DNA from: Alphaproteobacteria bacterium
GTDB taxonomy: Bacteria > Pseudomonadota > Alphaproteobacteria > SHVP01
Length of the DNA: 64,000 nucleotides
Assembly: GCA_040216735.1 (NCBI GenBank)
Contig: JAVJOO010000010.1
Coordinates: 1 to 64,000, forward strand
Direction: 5' to 3'
A program made the position numbers and the translations under genes. The notes below the pieces were generated by a model. It had not been told where the DNA came from. It did no database searches and saw only the letters and a program-made list of their open reading frames with translations. Shown here one piece after another: positions 37,728 to 47,544 of this stretch; within the stretch, counting starts at the first letter, position 1; the number at the start of each line of letters is the position of its first letter.

Positions 37728-40031
37728 ATGAAATGGACCATCGGACGCAAACTCAATGCCCTCACCGCGCTGAGCGCCTTGACCATCGTTATCATGACCG
37801 CGCTTTTCGTGATTGTCGGGCTCCTGGTCGAGGACCGGTTGCTCGAAAGCGACGAACGCAACCTGGATATGGCGATTGCCGAGCGGCTGCTGCTGAATGT
37901 CTCCGAAATAAATTTGGTCGCCATGGACGCTATTGTCGACCGGGCCGAAGGGCGAATTGCCGACGACCGGATTGGCACAGTGCAGCAGGCGGCGGCGGAT
38001 TTCGAGTCAGGCCTCGACGATCTCCTGAAGCACGCCGTCGACGACGAAGAGCGGGCGCTGTTGGCATCTATTCGTGCGAACGCGGCCCAGTTGGCGGCGT
38101 TGGTTCTCAACGACCTCAATGCCGCTGTGAACGACGTCGGTAGCATCGAATCCGGGTTTGCCGACCTCGACGATCGGATCGATGGTTTAGGCGGCGAAAT
38201 CGGCGAGAAACTCGATCAATTGAGCGAACGGCTCGAGAGGCAGGTTGGCGGTACCACCTTGGCGGAGTTACGCACGCGGTTCTCGCGTATCGGCCAAGCG
38301 GGGTCGGAGATCAACTTGATTGCGATGGACGCCATTATCGATCGCATTGAGGGACAAATCTCGCCAGAGCGTGTTGCGGAGGTTGCCGCGCAACTTGCTA
38401 TCGCAAAAGACGAGCTAAATGCCATCGCACGGGCCGATGGTTCGCTGCAAGTGCAGCAAGAAGTCGAAGTGCTCAACGAGATGTTCGACCGCTTTGTTGC
38501 CCTCGTAACCAGCGATCTGGCCGGTGTGATCGAGCGGTTCGGTCGAGGCGAGCAGGAGTTCGCCCGTCTGGACGATGCTATCGACGGTGCGGGCAGCGCT
38601 GCGCAGGAAGATCTAGCCAAGAGGATCGAGGCGCTGCGCGAGAAGAGCGACGAAGCCTCGGAATCGACTCGGGGCCTCCTGACGCTATTGATTTGGGCGT
38701 CGGCCATCGGCGGCGGTGCGATGGTAGTCGTCGTGGCTGTCTTAACATCGGCGGTTGGCAGCAGTATTTCGCGGGCCTTGAACCGGTTTGCGGGCGTCAT
38801 GCGTGACCTCGCAGGCGGCAACCTAGACGTCGAGGTTCCGGGTCGGGACCGGAGCGACGAAATTGCCGATATGGCGGCGGCGCTCGAAATCTTCAAAGAG
38901 AACGCCGTCCAAATCCACAACCGTCAGGTAGCCGAACAGAGGGCCGGTGAGGAAATCGATGCGGTCGTCGGTGCAGCGGTCGTCGGTGACTTCTCCGCGC
39001 GAGTCGAGGTTGCGGGCAAGGAAGGCTTCATGCTCAGCCTGTCGCAGTCGATGAACGAGTTGGTTGAAACGGTCGATCGCGGCCTGAACGAAGTGATGGA
39101 TGTGGCCTCTGCGCTCTCCGAAGGCGACTTGGACAGCCGGGTAACGGGCGACTATCAGGGCTCCTTCTTGAAACTCAAAGAAGACCTCAACGGCATGGCG
39201 GTACGTCTCGCCGACCTGGTCGGCGATATTCGCGGTGCGACCGACAACGTCAACGAGGCGTCCGGGGAACTGGGACGCGGCGCCGACGATTTGGCCCAAC
39301 GTACCGAGCAACAGGCCGCCAATCTCGAAGAGACTGCCGCGGCCATGGAGGAAATGACAGGGACTGTCCGGCGCAACGCCGAGAACGCCAAAGAGGCGAA
39401 CAATCTGGTCAGCCAGGCCCGCCAGGAGGCGGATCATGGTGGCGAGATCGTGACCAATGCAGTTGCTGCGATGTCCCAGATCGAGGAGTCCTCGAGGTCG
39501 ATTTCGGAAATCGTCAACGTCATCGACGATATCTCCTTCCAGACGAACCTGTTGGCCCTCAATGCCTCAGTCGAAGCGGCGCGGGCGGGAGAGGCCGGTA
39601 AAGGTTTTGCGGTAGTCGCATCCGAGGTGCGGTCCCTCGCGCAGCGGTCCGGCGACGCGGCAAGCGAGATCAAGCAATTGATCACCACGAGTTCGTCCCA
39701 CGTCGACAACGGTGTCAAACTGGTCAACAGCGCCGGCGAGGCGCTAGGCCAGATTATCGCCGGCGTTCAAAAGGTCGCGTCGATCATCGACGAGGTTGCC
39801 CGGGCCAGCGAAGAGCAAGCCGGCGGACTCAGTGAGGTCAATTCGGCCATCGCCCAGATGGACAGCATGACCCAACAAAACGCGGCGCTTGTCGAACAGA
39901 CCACGGCCGCTGTCCAAGCGTTGGGCGGCCAGGCCTCCGAACTGGTCAGCCTGATGCGGTTCTTCCGGGTCTCCACGGCGACCCAGTTGACCGGGCGGGC
40001 CGACCCCAAGGCGCTGCCCGACCACAGCTAG
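37728..40031 (+). CDS. Methyl-accepting chemotaxis protein with duplicated sensor
   Basis: A 767-residue transmembrane chemoreceptor. A membrane segment at about 13-34 precedes a periplasmic helical region to about 315, then a second segment (about 317-342), a HAMP domain (about 343-395), a second HAMP-like unit (about 450-495) and the signalling domain with its hairpin tip around 600-640 ([20 protein letters not shown]). The sensor contains a near-identical motif twice: [16 protein letters not shown] at 60-75 and [16 protein letters not shown] at 194-209. The ligand is unknown. No chemotaxis genes are adjacent. The CheB/CheR pentapeptide is not apparent at the C-terminus. Confidence 0.95.
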   Translation: MKWTIGRKLNALTALSALTIVIMTALFVIVGLLVEDRLLESDERNLDMAIAERLLLNVSEINLVAMDAIVDRAEGRIADDRIGTVQQAAADFESGLDDLLKHAVDDEERALLASIRANAAQLAALVLNDLNAAVNDVGSIESGFADLDDRIDGLGGEIGEKLDQLSERLERQVGGTTLAELRTRFSRIGQAGSEINLIAMDAIIDRIEGQISPERVAEVAAQLAIAKDELNAIARADGSLQVQQEVEVLNEMFDRFVALVTSDLAGVIERFGRGEQEFARLDDAIDGAGSAAQEDLAKRIEALREKSDEASESTRGLLTLLIWASAIGGGAMVVVVAVLTSAVGSSISRALNRFAGVMRDLAGGNLDVEVPGRDRSDEIADMAAALEIFKENAVQIHNRQVAEQRAGEEIDAVVGAAVVGDFSARVEVAGKEGFMLSLSQSMNELVETVDRGLNEVMDVASALSEGDLDSRVTGDYQGSFLKLKEDLNGMAVRLADLVGDIRGATDNVNEASGELGRGADDLAQRTEQQAANLEETAAAMEEMTGTVRRNAENAKEANNLVSQARQEADHGGEIVTNAVAAMSQIEESSRSISEIVNVIDDISFQTNLLALNASVEAARAGEAGKGFAVVASEVRSLAQRSGDAASEIKQLITTSSSHVDNGVKLVNSAGEALGQIIAGVQKVASIIDEVARASEEQAGGLSEVNSAIAQMDSMTQQNAALVEQTTAAVQALGGQASELVSLMRFFRVSTATQLTGRADPKALPDHS

Positions 40032-40047
40032 CGGTAATCGCACGATA

Positions 40048-40078
40048 GGCCCGGCAAACCCTTGGGCTGTGCCGGGCC
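40048..40078 (+). terminator. GC-rich hairpin after the chemoreceptor gene
   Basis: GGCCCGGCA (40048-40056) and TGCCGGGCC (40070-40078) form a perfect 9-base stem, and the loop itself contains CCC/GGG. It starts 17 bases after the stop. There is no T-run, so it may be an intrinsic terminator of the weak type or a 3' stabilising structure. Confidence 0.5.
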
Positions 40079-40113
40079 GCCTGCCATGATGGGGCGGACC
40101 ACAGGAGTGCCCC

Positions 40114-42075
40114 ATGACCGTCCAAGCCAGCGCGCGCTACCCCAATCTGCTCTTGCCGATCCAGGTCGGCCCGATGACGCTCAAGCACCGCGCCACCATG
40201 AGCGCCCACGGGATGTCGCTCAACGACCAATCCGGCGGCGTCACCGACCGGCTCCATAACTATGTCCTGACCCGCGCGCGGGGCGGTGCGGCGATGCTGG
40301 GTACCGAGTCCGCGCCGGTGCATACCTCGACCGGTAATCGCTTCCTCAACGTTCGTCTCTACTCGGACGAGGTGGTGCCAAGCTTGCGTAAATTGGCCGA
40401 CGCGGTGCATGACGCGGATGCCAAGCTGTCGATTACGTTGTGGCACGGCGGGCACAATGTCACCCATATCGAAGGTCAGGCGGCGGTGTCCTCGTCGCCG
40501 ATCCCCAACATGTCGCGCGAGACCCCGCGCGCCATCACCCCGGTAGAAATCCGCGAACTCATTGGCGGCTATGCCGAAGCTGCGCGGCGCTGCCGCGAAG
40601 CGGGGCTCGACGCCGTCGAGGTCCAGACCGCGACCAGCTATCTGTTGGGTTCGTTCCTCTCGCCCGCGATGAACCACCGCACGGACGCCTACGGGGGTTC
40701 GTTCGAGAATCGGCTCCGCATCGTGCTGGAGATTTGCGAGGCCGTGCGCGAAGCGGCAGGCCCCGATATGGCTGTCGGCGTGCGGACCTCCACTTCTCAC
40801 CACATTCCTTACGCCCCGGTCGACTACAAGCTCGAAGAATCCGTTGCTGCCATGAAGGCGCTGGCCGATGCGGGTCTCGTGGATTGGGTCAGCATCATTT
40901 CGGGGTCGCGCTGGGCGGGCCATGAAACCATTCCGCCGATGAACATGCAGCGTAACCAACTGGCCGAGGAGGCCAAAGCGTTCAAGGCGGCGGTCAAGGT
41001 GCCGCTGATCGTTGCTGGGCGTATTCGCTCTCCCGCCGATGCCGAACGGATGATCGCCGAGGGTAGCGCCGACATCGTCGCGATGGCCCGCACCTGGGTT
41101 GCCGATCCTGAATGGGCGAACAAGATCATCGAAGGGCGCGAAGAAATGATCCGCCCCTGCATGTCGTGCAATCAGGCCTGCGCAGGGTTCGTCTTCCGGC
41201 ATATTCCGGGTTCCTGTGTCCTCAACCCCACCGCGGGCCGCGAGGGCGAAATGCCCCTGAACCCGGCCCCGGCGGCCCGGCCCAAGAAGGTCGCCGTGAT
41301 TGGCGGGGGGCCTGCAGGAATGGAAGCCGCGCGGGTCGCAGCCGCCCGCGGCCACCGCGTCACGCTGTACGAGGCGCAAGATCACCTGGGCGGCCAGATG
41401 CGCTTGGCCGCAGATGCGCCGCACCGGGAAGAAATGAAGGATGCGCTCGCGTGGTGGGAAACAGAACTTCGCCAGCGGCAGGTCGATATCAAGCTTGGTA
41501 CCAAGGTTGAGGCGGCTGCCGATGTCGATGCGGACGAGGTGATTTGGGCGCTTGGTGCCGCACCGGGGCCGACCGCTGTATGGCGCCTACGGCCGTGGCT
41601 GCACGACGGCATCCCTGGCGGTGCGGACCTGCCGCACGGTCGAGAAATCTTAGCGGGCGAGAAATCTGCGTCGGGCAACGTCCTCATCGTCGATGAAGAG
41701 GGCGGCTGGGCCGCCATCTCCCTGGCCGAGACGTTGGCGGGCCGGGCCGATGTCGCGAAGGTGACCGTGGCCACAACCGAGGTGACCTGGGGCGAAGCGG
41801 ATTTGACCTTTACCCGTGAACTCCCGGCCGTGACCGCGCGCATTCGCGCCGCTGGCATTGAGGTTGTCGGGGGCGTCGTCGTCGAGGAAGTTGCGGCGGG
41901 CTCTATCCGCAGCCGCGACGGGCGGACGCTCGGCCCGTTCGACACAATCGTTCTCGCCACCGGAACGGTGGCCAGGACCTACCCAGAAGGTGGCCACGCG
42001 ATAGGCGACTGCGTAGCGCCGCGGGGTATTTGGGCGGCGACCAACGATGCCGCGAAAATCGCACGGTCGCTCTAG
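40114..42075 (+). CDS. FMN/4Fe-4S/FAD oxidoreductase of the TMADH/dienoyl-CoA reductase family, copy 1
   Basis: A 653-residue multidomain flavoenzyme. Residues 1 to about 345 form an OYE-like FMN barrel (NLLLPIQVGPMTLKHRATMS, HRTDAYGGSFENRLRI). Cys349, Cys352, Cys356 and Cys368 (CxxCxxxC, eleven residues, C) bind a 4Fe-4S cluster, and VAVIGGGPAGMEAARVA opens the C-terminal dinucleotide region. The layout is that of trimethylamine dehydrogenase, 2,4-dienoyl-CoA reductase and N-methylproline demethylases; the substrate is unknown. The gene at 44723 is a paralogue. Its stop shares CTAG with the convergent transporter at 42072. Confidence 0.9.
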   Translation: MTVQASARYPNLLLPIQVGPMTLKHRATMSAHGMSLNDQSGGVTDRLHNYVLTRARGGAAMLGTESAPVHTSTGNRFLNVRLYSDEVVPSLRKLADAVHDADAKLSITLWHGGHNVTHIEGQAAVSSSPIPNMSRETPRAITPVEIRELIGGYAEAARRCREAGLDAVEVQTATSYLLGSFLSPAMNHRTDAYGGSFENRLRIVLEICEAVREAAGPDMAVGVRTSTSHHIPYAPVDYKLEESVAAMKALADAGLVDWVSIISGSRWAGHETIPPMNMQRNQLAEEAKAFKAAVKVPLIVAGRIRSPADAERMIAEGSADIVAMARTWVADPEWANKIIEGREEMIRPCMSCNQACAGFVFRHIPGSCVLNPTAGREGEMPLNPAPAARPKKVAVIGGGPAGMEAARVAAARGHRVTLYEAQDHLGGQMRLAADAPHREEMKDALAWWETELRQRQVDIKLGTKVEAAADVDADEVIWALGAAPGPTAVWRLRPWLHDGIPGGADLPHGREILAGEKSASGNVLIVDEEGGWAAISLAETLAGRADVAKVTVATTEVTWGEADLTFTRELPAVTARIRAAGIEVVGGVVVEEVAAGSIRSRDGRTLGPFDTIVLATGTVARTYPEGGHAIGDCVAPRGIWAATNDAAKIARSL

Positions 42076-43004
42076 CGCCGGTCGGGCAGTGTCGGGTCGA
42101 GGGCTTCGGGTTGTTCCAGCGGCGGGACCGCAACGGCAAAAGCCGCCACCTTCCGGTGCTCGTGCCGAATGCTGTAGTAGGTTCCCGCAAAGATCACGGC
42201 CGCGCCAAAGATGACCCAACCGTCGATGGCCTCGCCGAAAACGAACAGGCTGACGATGGCGATCAACGGAATCCGCAGGAAATCCATCGGCACGACGACG
42301 CTGGCATCGGCAAGGCTTAGCGCGCGGGTGAGACAGAAGTGAGCGGTTACGGCGCTTGCCCCGACGGCGAAGGTCCACAGCCACGCATAGCCCTCGATCG
42401 GGGTCCAGACGGCGATGGCCGGGCCGAGGCCCATCGGGAATTGCATCGCCGCCATCCAAAACAATACCTGCAACACGGAGTTGTTCTGCGTGAGTTCTTT
42501 GGTGGCGATATGGGCGCAGGCGAAACCGAATGCGCTGACAAGAACGACCAGCGATGCGGCGGTGAACGATTCGAATCCCGGCCGCAGGATGATCAGCATC
42601 CCGGCAATGCCGAGGACGATCGCCACCCCGCGCCCCCGGTTAAGGCGTTCGCCCAGCAGCAAGACCGCCAGAAGGGCAACCCAAATCGGCGCGGTAAATT
42701 CGATCGCAAAGACGTTGGCCAGGGGCAGGACGGCGATCCCGAAGTACCAGGCATAGCTCGCCCCAAAATGCAGCGTGTTGCGAACGCCATGCAGCCGCCA
42801 TTGGGCGGTTCGGACGCTCGACCAACCCCGCCACATCACGATCGGGCCCAGGATTGCGAGGCCGACCGCGGCACGCAGAAACAGGATTTGGAACACCGGC
42901 AACCCACCGTCGGTGAGGTGGCGGGTGGCGACGCCAACCATCGAGAACGCCATCAGCGTCCCGGTCATCCATAGCGCCGCGCGCAGAACCGGAGAATTGG
43001 TCAC
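42072..43004 (-). CDS. EamA/DMT-superfamily transporter, copy 2
   Basis: A 310-residue ten-segment EamA transporter. VFAIEFTAPIWVALLAVLLL, then LGERLNRGRGVAIVLGIAG, closely parallels the transporter at 36577. The start is GTG at 43004. It lies between the two FMN/4Fe-4S/FAD oxidoreductase paralogues and 43 bases downstream of the FAD oxidase on the same strand, so those two are probably one transcript. It may export or import the substrate or product of that enzyme set. Confidence 0.9.
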   Translation of the reverse strand: MTNSPVLRAALWMTGTLMAFSMVGVATRHLTDGGLPVFQILFLRAAVGLAILGPIVMWRGWSSVRTAQWRLHGVRNTLHFGASYAWYFGIAVLPLANVFAIEFTAPIWVALLAVLLLGERLNRGRGVAIVLGIAGMLIILRPGFESFTAASLVVLVSAFGFACAHIATKELTQNNSVLQVLFWMAAMQFPMGLGPAIAVWTPIEGYAWLWTFAVGASAVTAHFCLTRALSLADASVVVPMDFLRIPLIAIVSLFVFGEAIDGWVIFGAAVIFAGTYYSIRHEHRKVAAFAVAVPPLEQPEALDPTLPDRR

Positions 43005-43047
43005 GGGGCGCCTCAGAAGGCCGGCGACGACGCCCGACGCCGCGGGT

Positions 43048-44649
43048 CTATGACCCGAGGCCTAGCGATCCAGGATTGACCGCACTGTCGGGGTCGAGCA
43101 AGGCTTTGATTCCTTCGATCAGCTTCCATGTCGCCGGGTCGCGGCTTTCGCGGTACCGATACATCTTGCCGATTTGCAGGTGGGTCCCGCCGTGTTCCAT
43201 GAACAGATCCGCGAGGTCGTTGCGGATTCGGGCCATGGCGTTGCGCGCCTTGAGGTTCTCGGGGAACTTCTTGAGTTTGGCGTAGTGGGCGTCCTCGATG
43301 TAGCGCTCGTGAATCTGATAGTGCGAGTCGGGCCAAAAGAACGTCGGTTCGATCAGCGTCGCGGTGGTGCCGATCGTCGAGGTGAGGTAGCCCCATTGAA
43401 TCCCATTCTCTTCGACCATCGCGGCGTTGGCGTTGAAATAGGCATCCAACGCGGCGAGCATCGCCGAGATACGGGAGTGTGGCAGGATCACGTGGATCGG
43501 AACCCAACGCTCGCCTTCAGGCCCGAGCAGCCGATTGGTCGGCAGGAACGGATTGGCGCGGACCAGCTTGGGCAGGCTGTTCTCGATTTCCTTGCCGCCA
43601 TGCTCGCTGGCAATGGCCCTTACGCGTCGCAGCGCACTCTCGACATCCGCGTCGTCGCGACCTTCGATGACCGTGTGCATGCCATAGCTGACGCCCTCCA
43701 TGAAGCGCCGCCCAGCGACGGCAATCTTGGCAGCATCCCGTAGGCCGCCGATTAGGGTTTTTCCGGATTTCGCGACGGCGGCCAACGACTTTACGTCCTG
43801 GGCCAATCCTTCGAATTTGAGCCGCAGGCCCAGCAAGAAAGGGTCGAAGCCATAGCATTCTTCGGCGAGGCGTTCGCGCGCAACCTGCGCCATCGCGGCA
43901 AACATTTGCTTGTCCGTTTCGAACGAAAACGACGCGAAGCGCTGTTCCGCGGCAAACGGTATCAGCCGCAATGTCGCTTGGAGCTTGAACCCCAGCGCGC
44001 CGGTATCGCCCAGGAACAACCCAGTAAGATCGGGGCCGTAGGTGCGGAAAAACGGCGACGGGTTGTGGGCCGCGGCACTGGAGCCGGTGCGCACAACTGT
44101 ACCGTCGGCGAGGGCTACTTCCAGCGAAAGGACCGCATCGGCCGCGGTGCCGTGGATGCTGGATCCAAAAAAGATGCTGTTCTGGGATAGGGCGCCGCCC
44201 ACGGTGGCATACATGCCCGAGAACGGCCCGAAATAGGGCGTCCGGAGCCCCCGCGCTTTCAGGGCCTCATAGAGTCTCTTCCAGGTCGTCCCGCACTCGA
44301 CGGTGACGTACATGTCTTCTGCGTTGATCTCCACGATCTTGTCGAGGCGGCGCGTATCGACAATAACCGAGTCTTCCCGGGTCGGCCGGTAGCCCCCGGT
44401 ATAGGACATCCCGCCGCCGCGGGGGACGACCGCAAATCCGGCGCGGGTCGCCAAGCCGACGGCCTTCGCGAGTTCCTCTTTGCTGCCCGGAGCGACGACA
44501 AACGCCGCCACGGCGTCGGCTCGGTAGAAGATGTCGGTCGAAAAGAACTCCCGTTCCTTTTCGTCGGTGACGACATGTTTGTCCCCCAAAAGGGCGCGCA
44601 ACTCGCCGATTACCTGTGCCTGGTTGTCGCCGATCTCAGCCTGCGCCAT
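43048..44649 (-). CDS. FAD-binding oxidase/dehydrogenase, GlcD/VAO type
   Basis: A 533-residue flavoprotein. The FAD-binding_4 domain has VVPRGGGMSYTGGYRPT (about 75-91) and GALSQNSIFFGSS; the C-terminal FAD-oxidase domain ends LDPDSAVNPGSLGL. Relatives oxidise 2-hydroxyacids (D-lactate, glycolate) or phenolic alcohols. I chose the ATG at 44649 because GGGAGG precedes it; an upstream start would run into the divergent promoter zone. Its substrate is unknown. It is divergent from the oxidoreductase at 44723 and upstream of the transporter at 42072. Confidence 0.88.
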   Translation of the reverse strand: MAQAEIGDNQAQVIGELRALLGDKHVVTDEKEREFFSTDIFYRADAVAAFVVAPGSKEELAKAVGLATRAGFAVVPRGGGMSYTGGYRPTREDSVIVDTRRLDKIVEINAEDMYVTVECGTTWKRLYEALKARGLRTPYFGPFSGMYATVGGALSQNSIFFGSSIHGTAADAVLSLEVALADGTVVRTGSSAAAHNPSPFFRTYGPDLTGLFLGDTGALGFKLQATLRLIPFAAEQRFASFSFETDKQMFAAMAQVARERLAEECYGFDPFLLGLRLKFEGLAQDVKSLAAVAKSGKTLIGGLRDAAKIAVAGRRFMEGVSYGMHTVIEGRDDADVESALRRVRAIASEHGGKEIENSLPKLVRANPFLPTNRLLGPEGERWVPIHVILPHSRISAMLAALDAYFNANAAMVEENGIQWGYLTSTIGTTATLIEPTFFWPDSHYQIHERYIEDAHYAKLKKFPENLKARNAMARIRNDLADLFMEHGGTHLQIGKMYRYRESRDPATWKLIEGIKALLDPDSAVNPGSLGLGS

Positions 44650-44722
44650 CGAAACCTCCCTATCCCGAAATTCAAGCCCACTATACCATGATCGGGTTGC
44701 GGCAAACGTGTTCGGACGCTCC

Positions 44723-46666
44723 ATGCAGACTTACAAGCATCTTTTCTCGCCGGTCCGACTGGGGCCCATGACGCTCAAAAACAGAGTTGTTATGAGCGGT
44801 CACCACATGGGCTTGGCGGACGGTAACGGCGTCGTCGGCAAGCGGCTGCACGCCTATATGGTTGCCCGGGCGCGGGGCGGCGCGTCAATGGTCGGGCTTG
44901 AGTCTTCGCCGGTTCACCCGTCGTCGGTAAAGGGCGTCCGTCCGCATCTGTTCGACGATGCCGTCGTGCCCGGCCTGCGGGATTTAGCCGACGAGGTACA
45001 CGCTGCGGGCTCACGCCTGTCGGTGATCCTCTGGCATGCCGGTCACAACATGACCCACCTTGGCGGGGCGGCGGCGTGGGCACCGTCGGTCGTACCTTCG
45101 GCGCAGTTCAACGATTTGCCCAAGGCGATGACGGCAAGCGACATCAAATCCCTCGTCGCAGCCTATGGCGCGGCAGCTAGTCGGTGCCGAGCTGCCGGCC
45201 TAGACGCGCTTGAGGTGCAGACCTCGTCCGATTACCTCCTGGGTTCCTTTCTAAACCCTCTCTTTAATCGGCGGACCGACGCGTATGGCGGGTCGTTTGA
45301 GAACCGACTACGCCTCGTCCGTGAGGTGTTGACCGCCGTGCGGGAGGCGGTCGCCGGCGAGCTCGCGATCGGCATCAGAACCTCGGTCGCCCACAGCATT
45401 GTTGGAGAGGAGGGCAGTTATGGCGAGGCCGAGTCGCTAGCGGCGATGCAAGCCGTCGTTGGGGATGGATTGGTCGACTATGTCAGCCTGATCACCGGTT
45501 CCCACTTCACCTTGGCTGACCTCATGCCACCGATGACGTGGCCGGAAGCGCACCTCCGCCGTGTTGGCTCCCGCTTTCGCGTGGCTTTGGGCGCGCCGGT
45601 CATGGTTGCGGGTAGTTTCCGTGCGCCCCAGGAGATCGAAGAGGCAGTTGCGACCGGCGATGCGGATATCGTTGCCATGGCGCGGCCCTGGATTGCCGAT
45701 CCGAATTGGCTGGAAAAAGTCCGCGACGGTCGAGAACGGGCGATCCGCCCGTGCATCTCCTGCAATCAAGCCTGCACGTTCGCCCAACGTGGGGTTGGTC
45801 CGGCGACCTGTGTCGTTAATCCGAGGGCCGGTCGGGAGGCAGAGCGGCCGAAACGACCGCGCATATCTCGCCCGCAATCCATTGCGGTGATCGGTGGTGG
45901 GCCGGCCGGCTTGGAGGCTGCGCGCGCTGCGGCGATCCGCGGGTACGACGTGACGCTCTACGAGGCCGCCGCGACGTTAGGCGGTCAAATGGCGTTGGCC
46001 GGCCGCGCGCCGCACCGCGCCCCAATTCTAAGCGCGATCGGATGGTGGACCGAGCAACTCTCCGACCTGGGCGTTGTGCTCAAGCTCAACGCGAAGATTT
46101 CTCCCGAGACGCCGCCGGAAGCGGATCGGTTGATTTGGGCGATCGGTAGTGTGCCGGCGCAAAGTGCCGTGTGGCGTCGCAGACCTCATTTGATCTCCGG
46201 CATTCCCGGTGCAGACCGACTTCCACACGGCCGGGATGTCCTCGTCGGGACCGCCGAAGCGCGGGGCCGCGTCCTGATCGTCGACGAGGAGAACGGCTGG
46301 CCGACGATTTCGCTTGCTGAGACGTTGATCGGTGCGCCCGGTGTCGATGCGGTCACGATTGTGACCGCCGTCGCGCATCCGGCGTTGCCAGATTTACTTT
46401 TCACCGTGGAGATATCCGAGGTTGCTGCTCGGTTGAATGCCGCCGGTATAGGCATCGTTGCTGGCGAAACAGTAGCTGCTGTCGACGACGAGACGGCAAC
46501 CCTTTCTTCGGGGCGCACCTTGGGCCCCTTCGATACGATCATCCTGTCGACAGGGACATTGCCGCGACCGATTTCCGAATCAGCGTTAGCAATCGGCGAT
46601 TGTGTCGCTCCACGGGGGTTCTGGGCCGCGACAGACGACGCTGCGCGCCTCGTCCATTCGATTTAG
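44723..46666 (+). CDS. FMN/4Fe-4S/FAD oxidoreductase of the TMADH/dienoyl-CoA reductase family, copy 2
   Basis: A 647-residue paralogue of the enzyme at 40114, with the same domain order. The FMN barrel starts YKHLFSPVRLGPMTLKNRVV, the 4Fe-4S ligands are Cys344, Cys347, Cys351 and Cys363, and IAVIGGGPAGLEAARAAA begins the dinucleotide domain. Both copies carry an LWHxGHN variant in the barrel (LWHAGHN here, LWHGGHN in copy 1). I took the ATG at 44723. It ends in a four-base convergent overlap with the dioxygenase gene. Confidence 0.9.
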   Translation: MQTYKHLFSPVRLGPMTLKNRVVMSGHHMGLADGNGVVGKRLHAYMVARARGGASMVGLESSPVHPSSVKGVRPHLFDDAVVPGLRDLADEVHAAGSRLSVILWHAGHNMTHLGGAAAWAPSVVPSAQFNDLPKAMTASDIKSLVAAYGAAASRCRAAGLDALEVQTSSDYLLGSFLNPLFNRRTDAYGGSFENRLRLVREVLTAVREAVAGELAIGIRTSVAHSIVGEEGSYGEAESLAAMQAVVGDGLVDYVSLITGSHFTLADLMPPMTWPEAHLRRVGSRFRVALGAPVMVAGSFRAPQEIEEAVATGDADIVAMARPWIADPNWLEKVRDGRERAIRPCISCNQACTFAQRGVGPATCVVNPRAGREAERPKRPRISRPQSIAVIGGGPAGLEAARAAAIRGYDVTLYEAAATLGGQMALAGRAPHRAPILSAIGWWTEQLSDLGVVLKLNAKISPETPPEADRLIWAIGSVPAQSAVWRRRPHLISGIPGADRLPHGRDVLVGTAEARGRVLIVDEENGWPTISLAETLIGAPGVDAVTIVTAVAHPALPDLLFTVEISEVAARLNAAGIGIVAGETVAAVDDETATLSSGRTLGPFDTIILSTGTLPRPISESALAIGDCVAPRGFWAATDDAARLVHSI

Positions 46667-47523
46667 GCGGCGAAGGGGCGGTCGCCGCGCACCGTCGTGC
46701 GGTGCATATGCCGGGCAAACCGCGTGTCGTAGGTCGTCGCGTGATGCATGGTGCAGCGGTTGTCCCAAAAGATCAGGTCGTGGGGCTGCCAAACGTGGCG
46801 GTACTGGAATGCCGGCTGTGTCATGTGCGCGATCAATCCCTCGAGCAGACTGGCGGCCTCGTCCTCCGGTAATCCCTCGATACGCAGGGTGAACCCGGGA
46901 TTGATGTAAAGCGCTTTGCGGCCGGTCTCCGGGTGCGTGCGAACAACGGGGTGAACGACCTCGCGCAGTTGCGCTTTCTGTTCGTCGGTCAGCGTGTCGC
47001 GCGCGTAGCCGGATGGGGTTTTGCCCTCGAAACTCGCAACATAGGAATGCGACGCGCGAAGATTGGCGATTCGAGCTTTTGTTGCATCCGGTAGTGTCTC
47101 GTAAGCCGTGTACATGTTGCAAAACAGGGTGTCGCCGCCCTGCGGCGGGATCTCTACCGCGTAGAGAAGGGAACCCAACGGCGGTTCCTCGACGTAGGAC
47201 ATGTCCGAATGCCAGTAGCGGCCCGCATCTTCGAATCCCATGGCCCGTCCGTCAGGATGCTTCTTGTTGGACAGGACCAGGACTTCCGGATGATCCGGCA
47301 GCAGGTACTCGGCTTTGACGTGCACCATCAGGTCGCCGAAACGTTGGCTGAAGGCGACGTGCTGGGCCGGGGAGAGGCGTTGGTCCCGGAAGACGATGAC
47401 ACTGTGGTCCAGCAACGCCCGGTGGACCTGCGCGAAATCCGCCTCGCCGAGCGGGCTGGATAGGTCGGCGCCGGTAATCTCGGCGCCCATGACGGGCGAT
47501 AGGGGGCTAACGATCATGTTCAT
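46663..47523 (-). CDS. TauD/TfdA-family 2-oxoglutarate-dependent dioxygenase
   Basis: A 286-residue Fe(II)/2-oxoglutarate oxygenase. Iron ligands are His105 and Asp107 (YWHSDMSY) and His260 (WDNRCTMHHA); Arg275 in HRTTVRGD should bind 2-oxoglutarate. The set is complete, so an active enzyme is expected. Family members hydroxylate taurine, 2,4-D, carnitine precursors and other small molecules. The ATG at 47523 follows ACGGGAC; a TTG four codons earlier is possible. It lies 21 bases downstream of the methyltransferase and is probably co-transcribed with it. Confidence 0.9.
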   Translation of the reverse strand: MNMIVSPLSPVMGAEITGADLSSPLGEADFAQVHRALLDHSVIVFRDQRLSPAQHVAFSQRFGDLMVHVKAEYLLPDHPEVLVLSNKKHPDGRAMGFEDAGRYWHSDMSYVEEPPLGSLLYAVEIPPQGGDTLFCNMYTAYETLPDATKARIANLRASHSYVASFEGKTPSGYARDTLTDEQKAQLREVVHPVVRTHPETGRKALYINPGFTLRIEGLPEDEAASLLEGLIAHMTQPAFQYRHVWQPHDLIFWDNRCTMHHATTYDTRFARHMHRTTVRGDRPFAA

Positions 47524-47544
47524 GTGTCCCGTCAACTCGCGGCG

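Noticed and set aside
39946-41424. 492-residue open frame on the - strand
   Set aside because: It is opposite the chemoreceptor end and the first flavin oxidoreductase, both well supported. The translation is low-complexity and matches no family.
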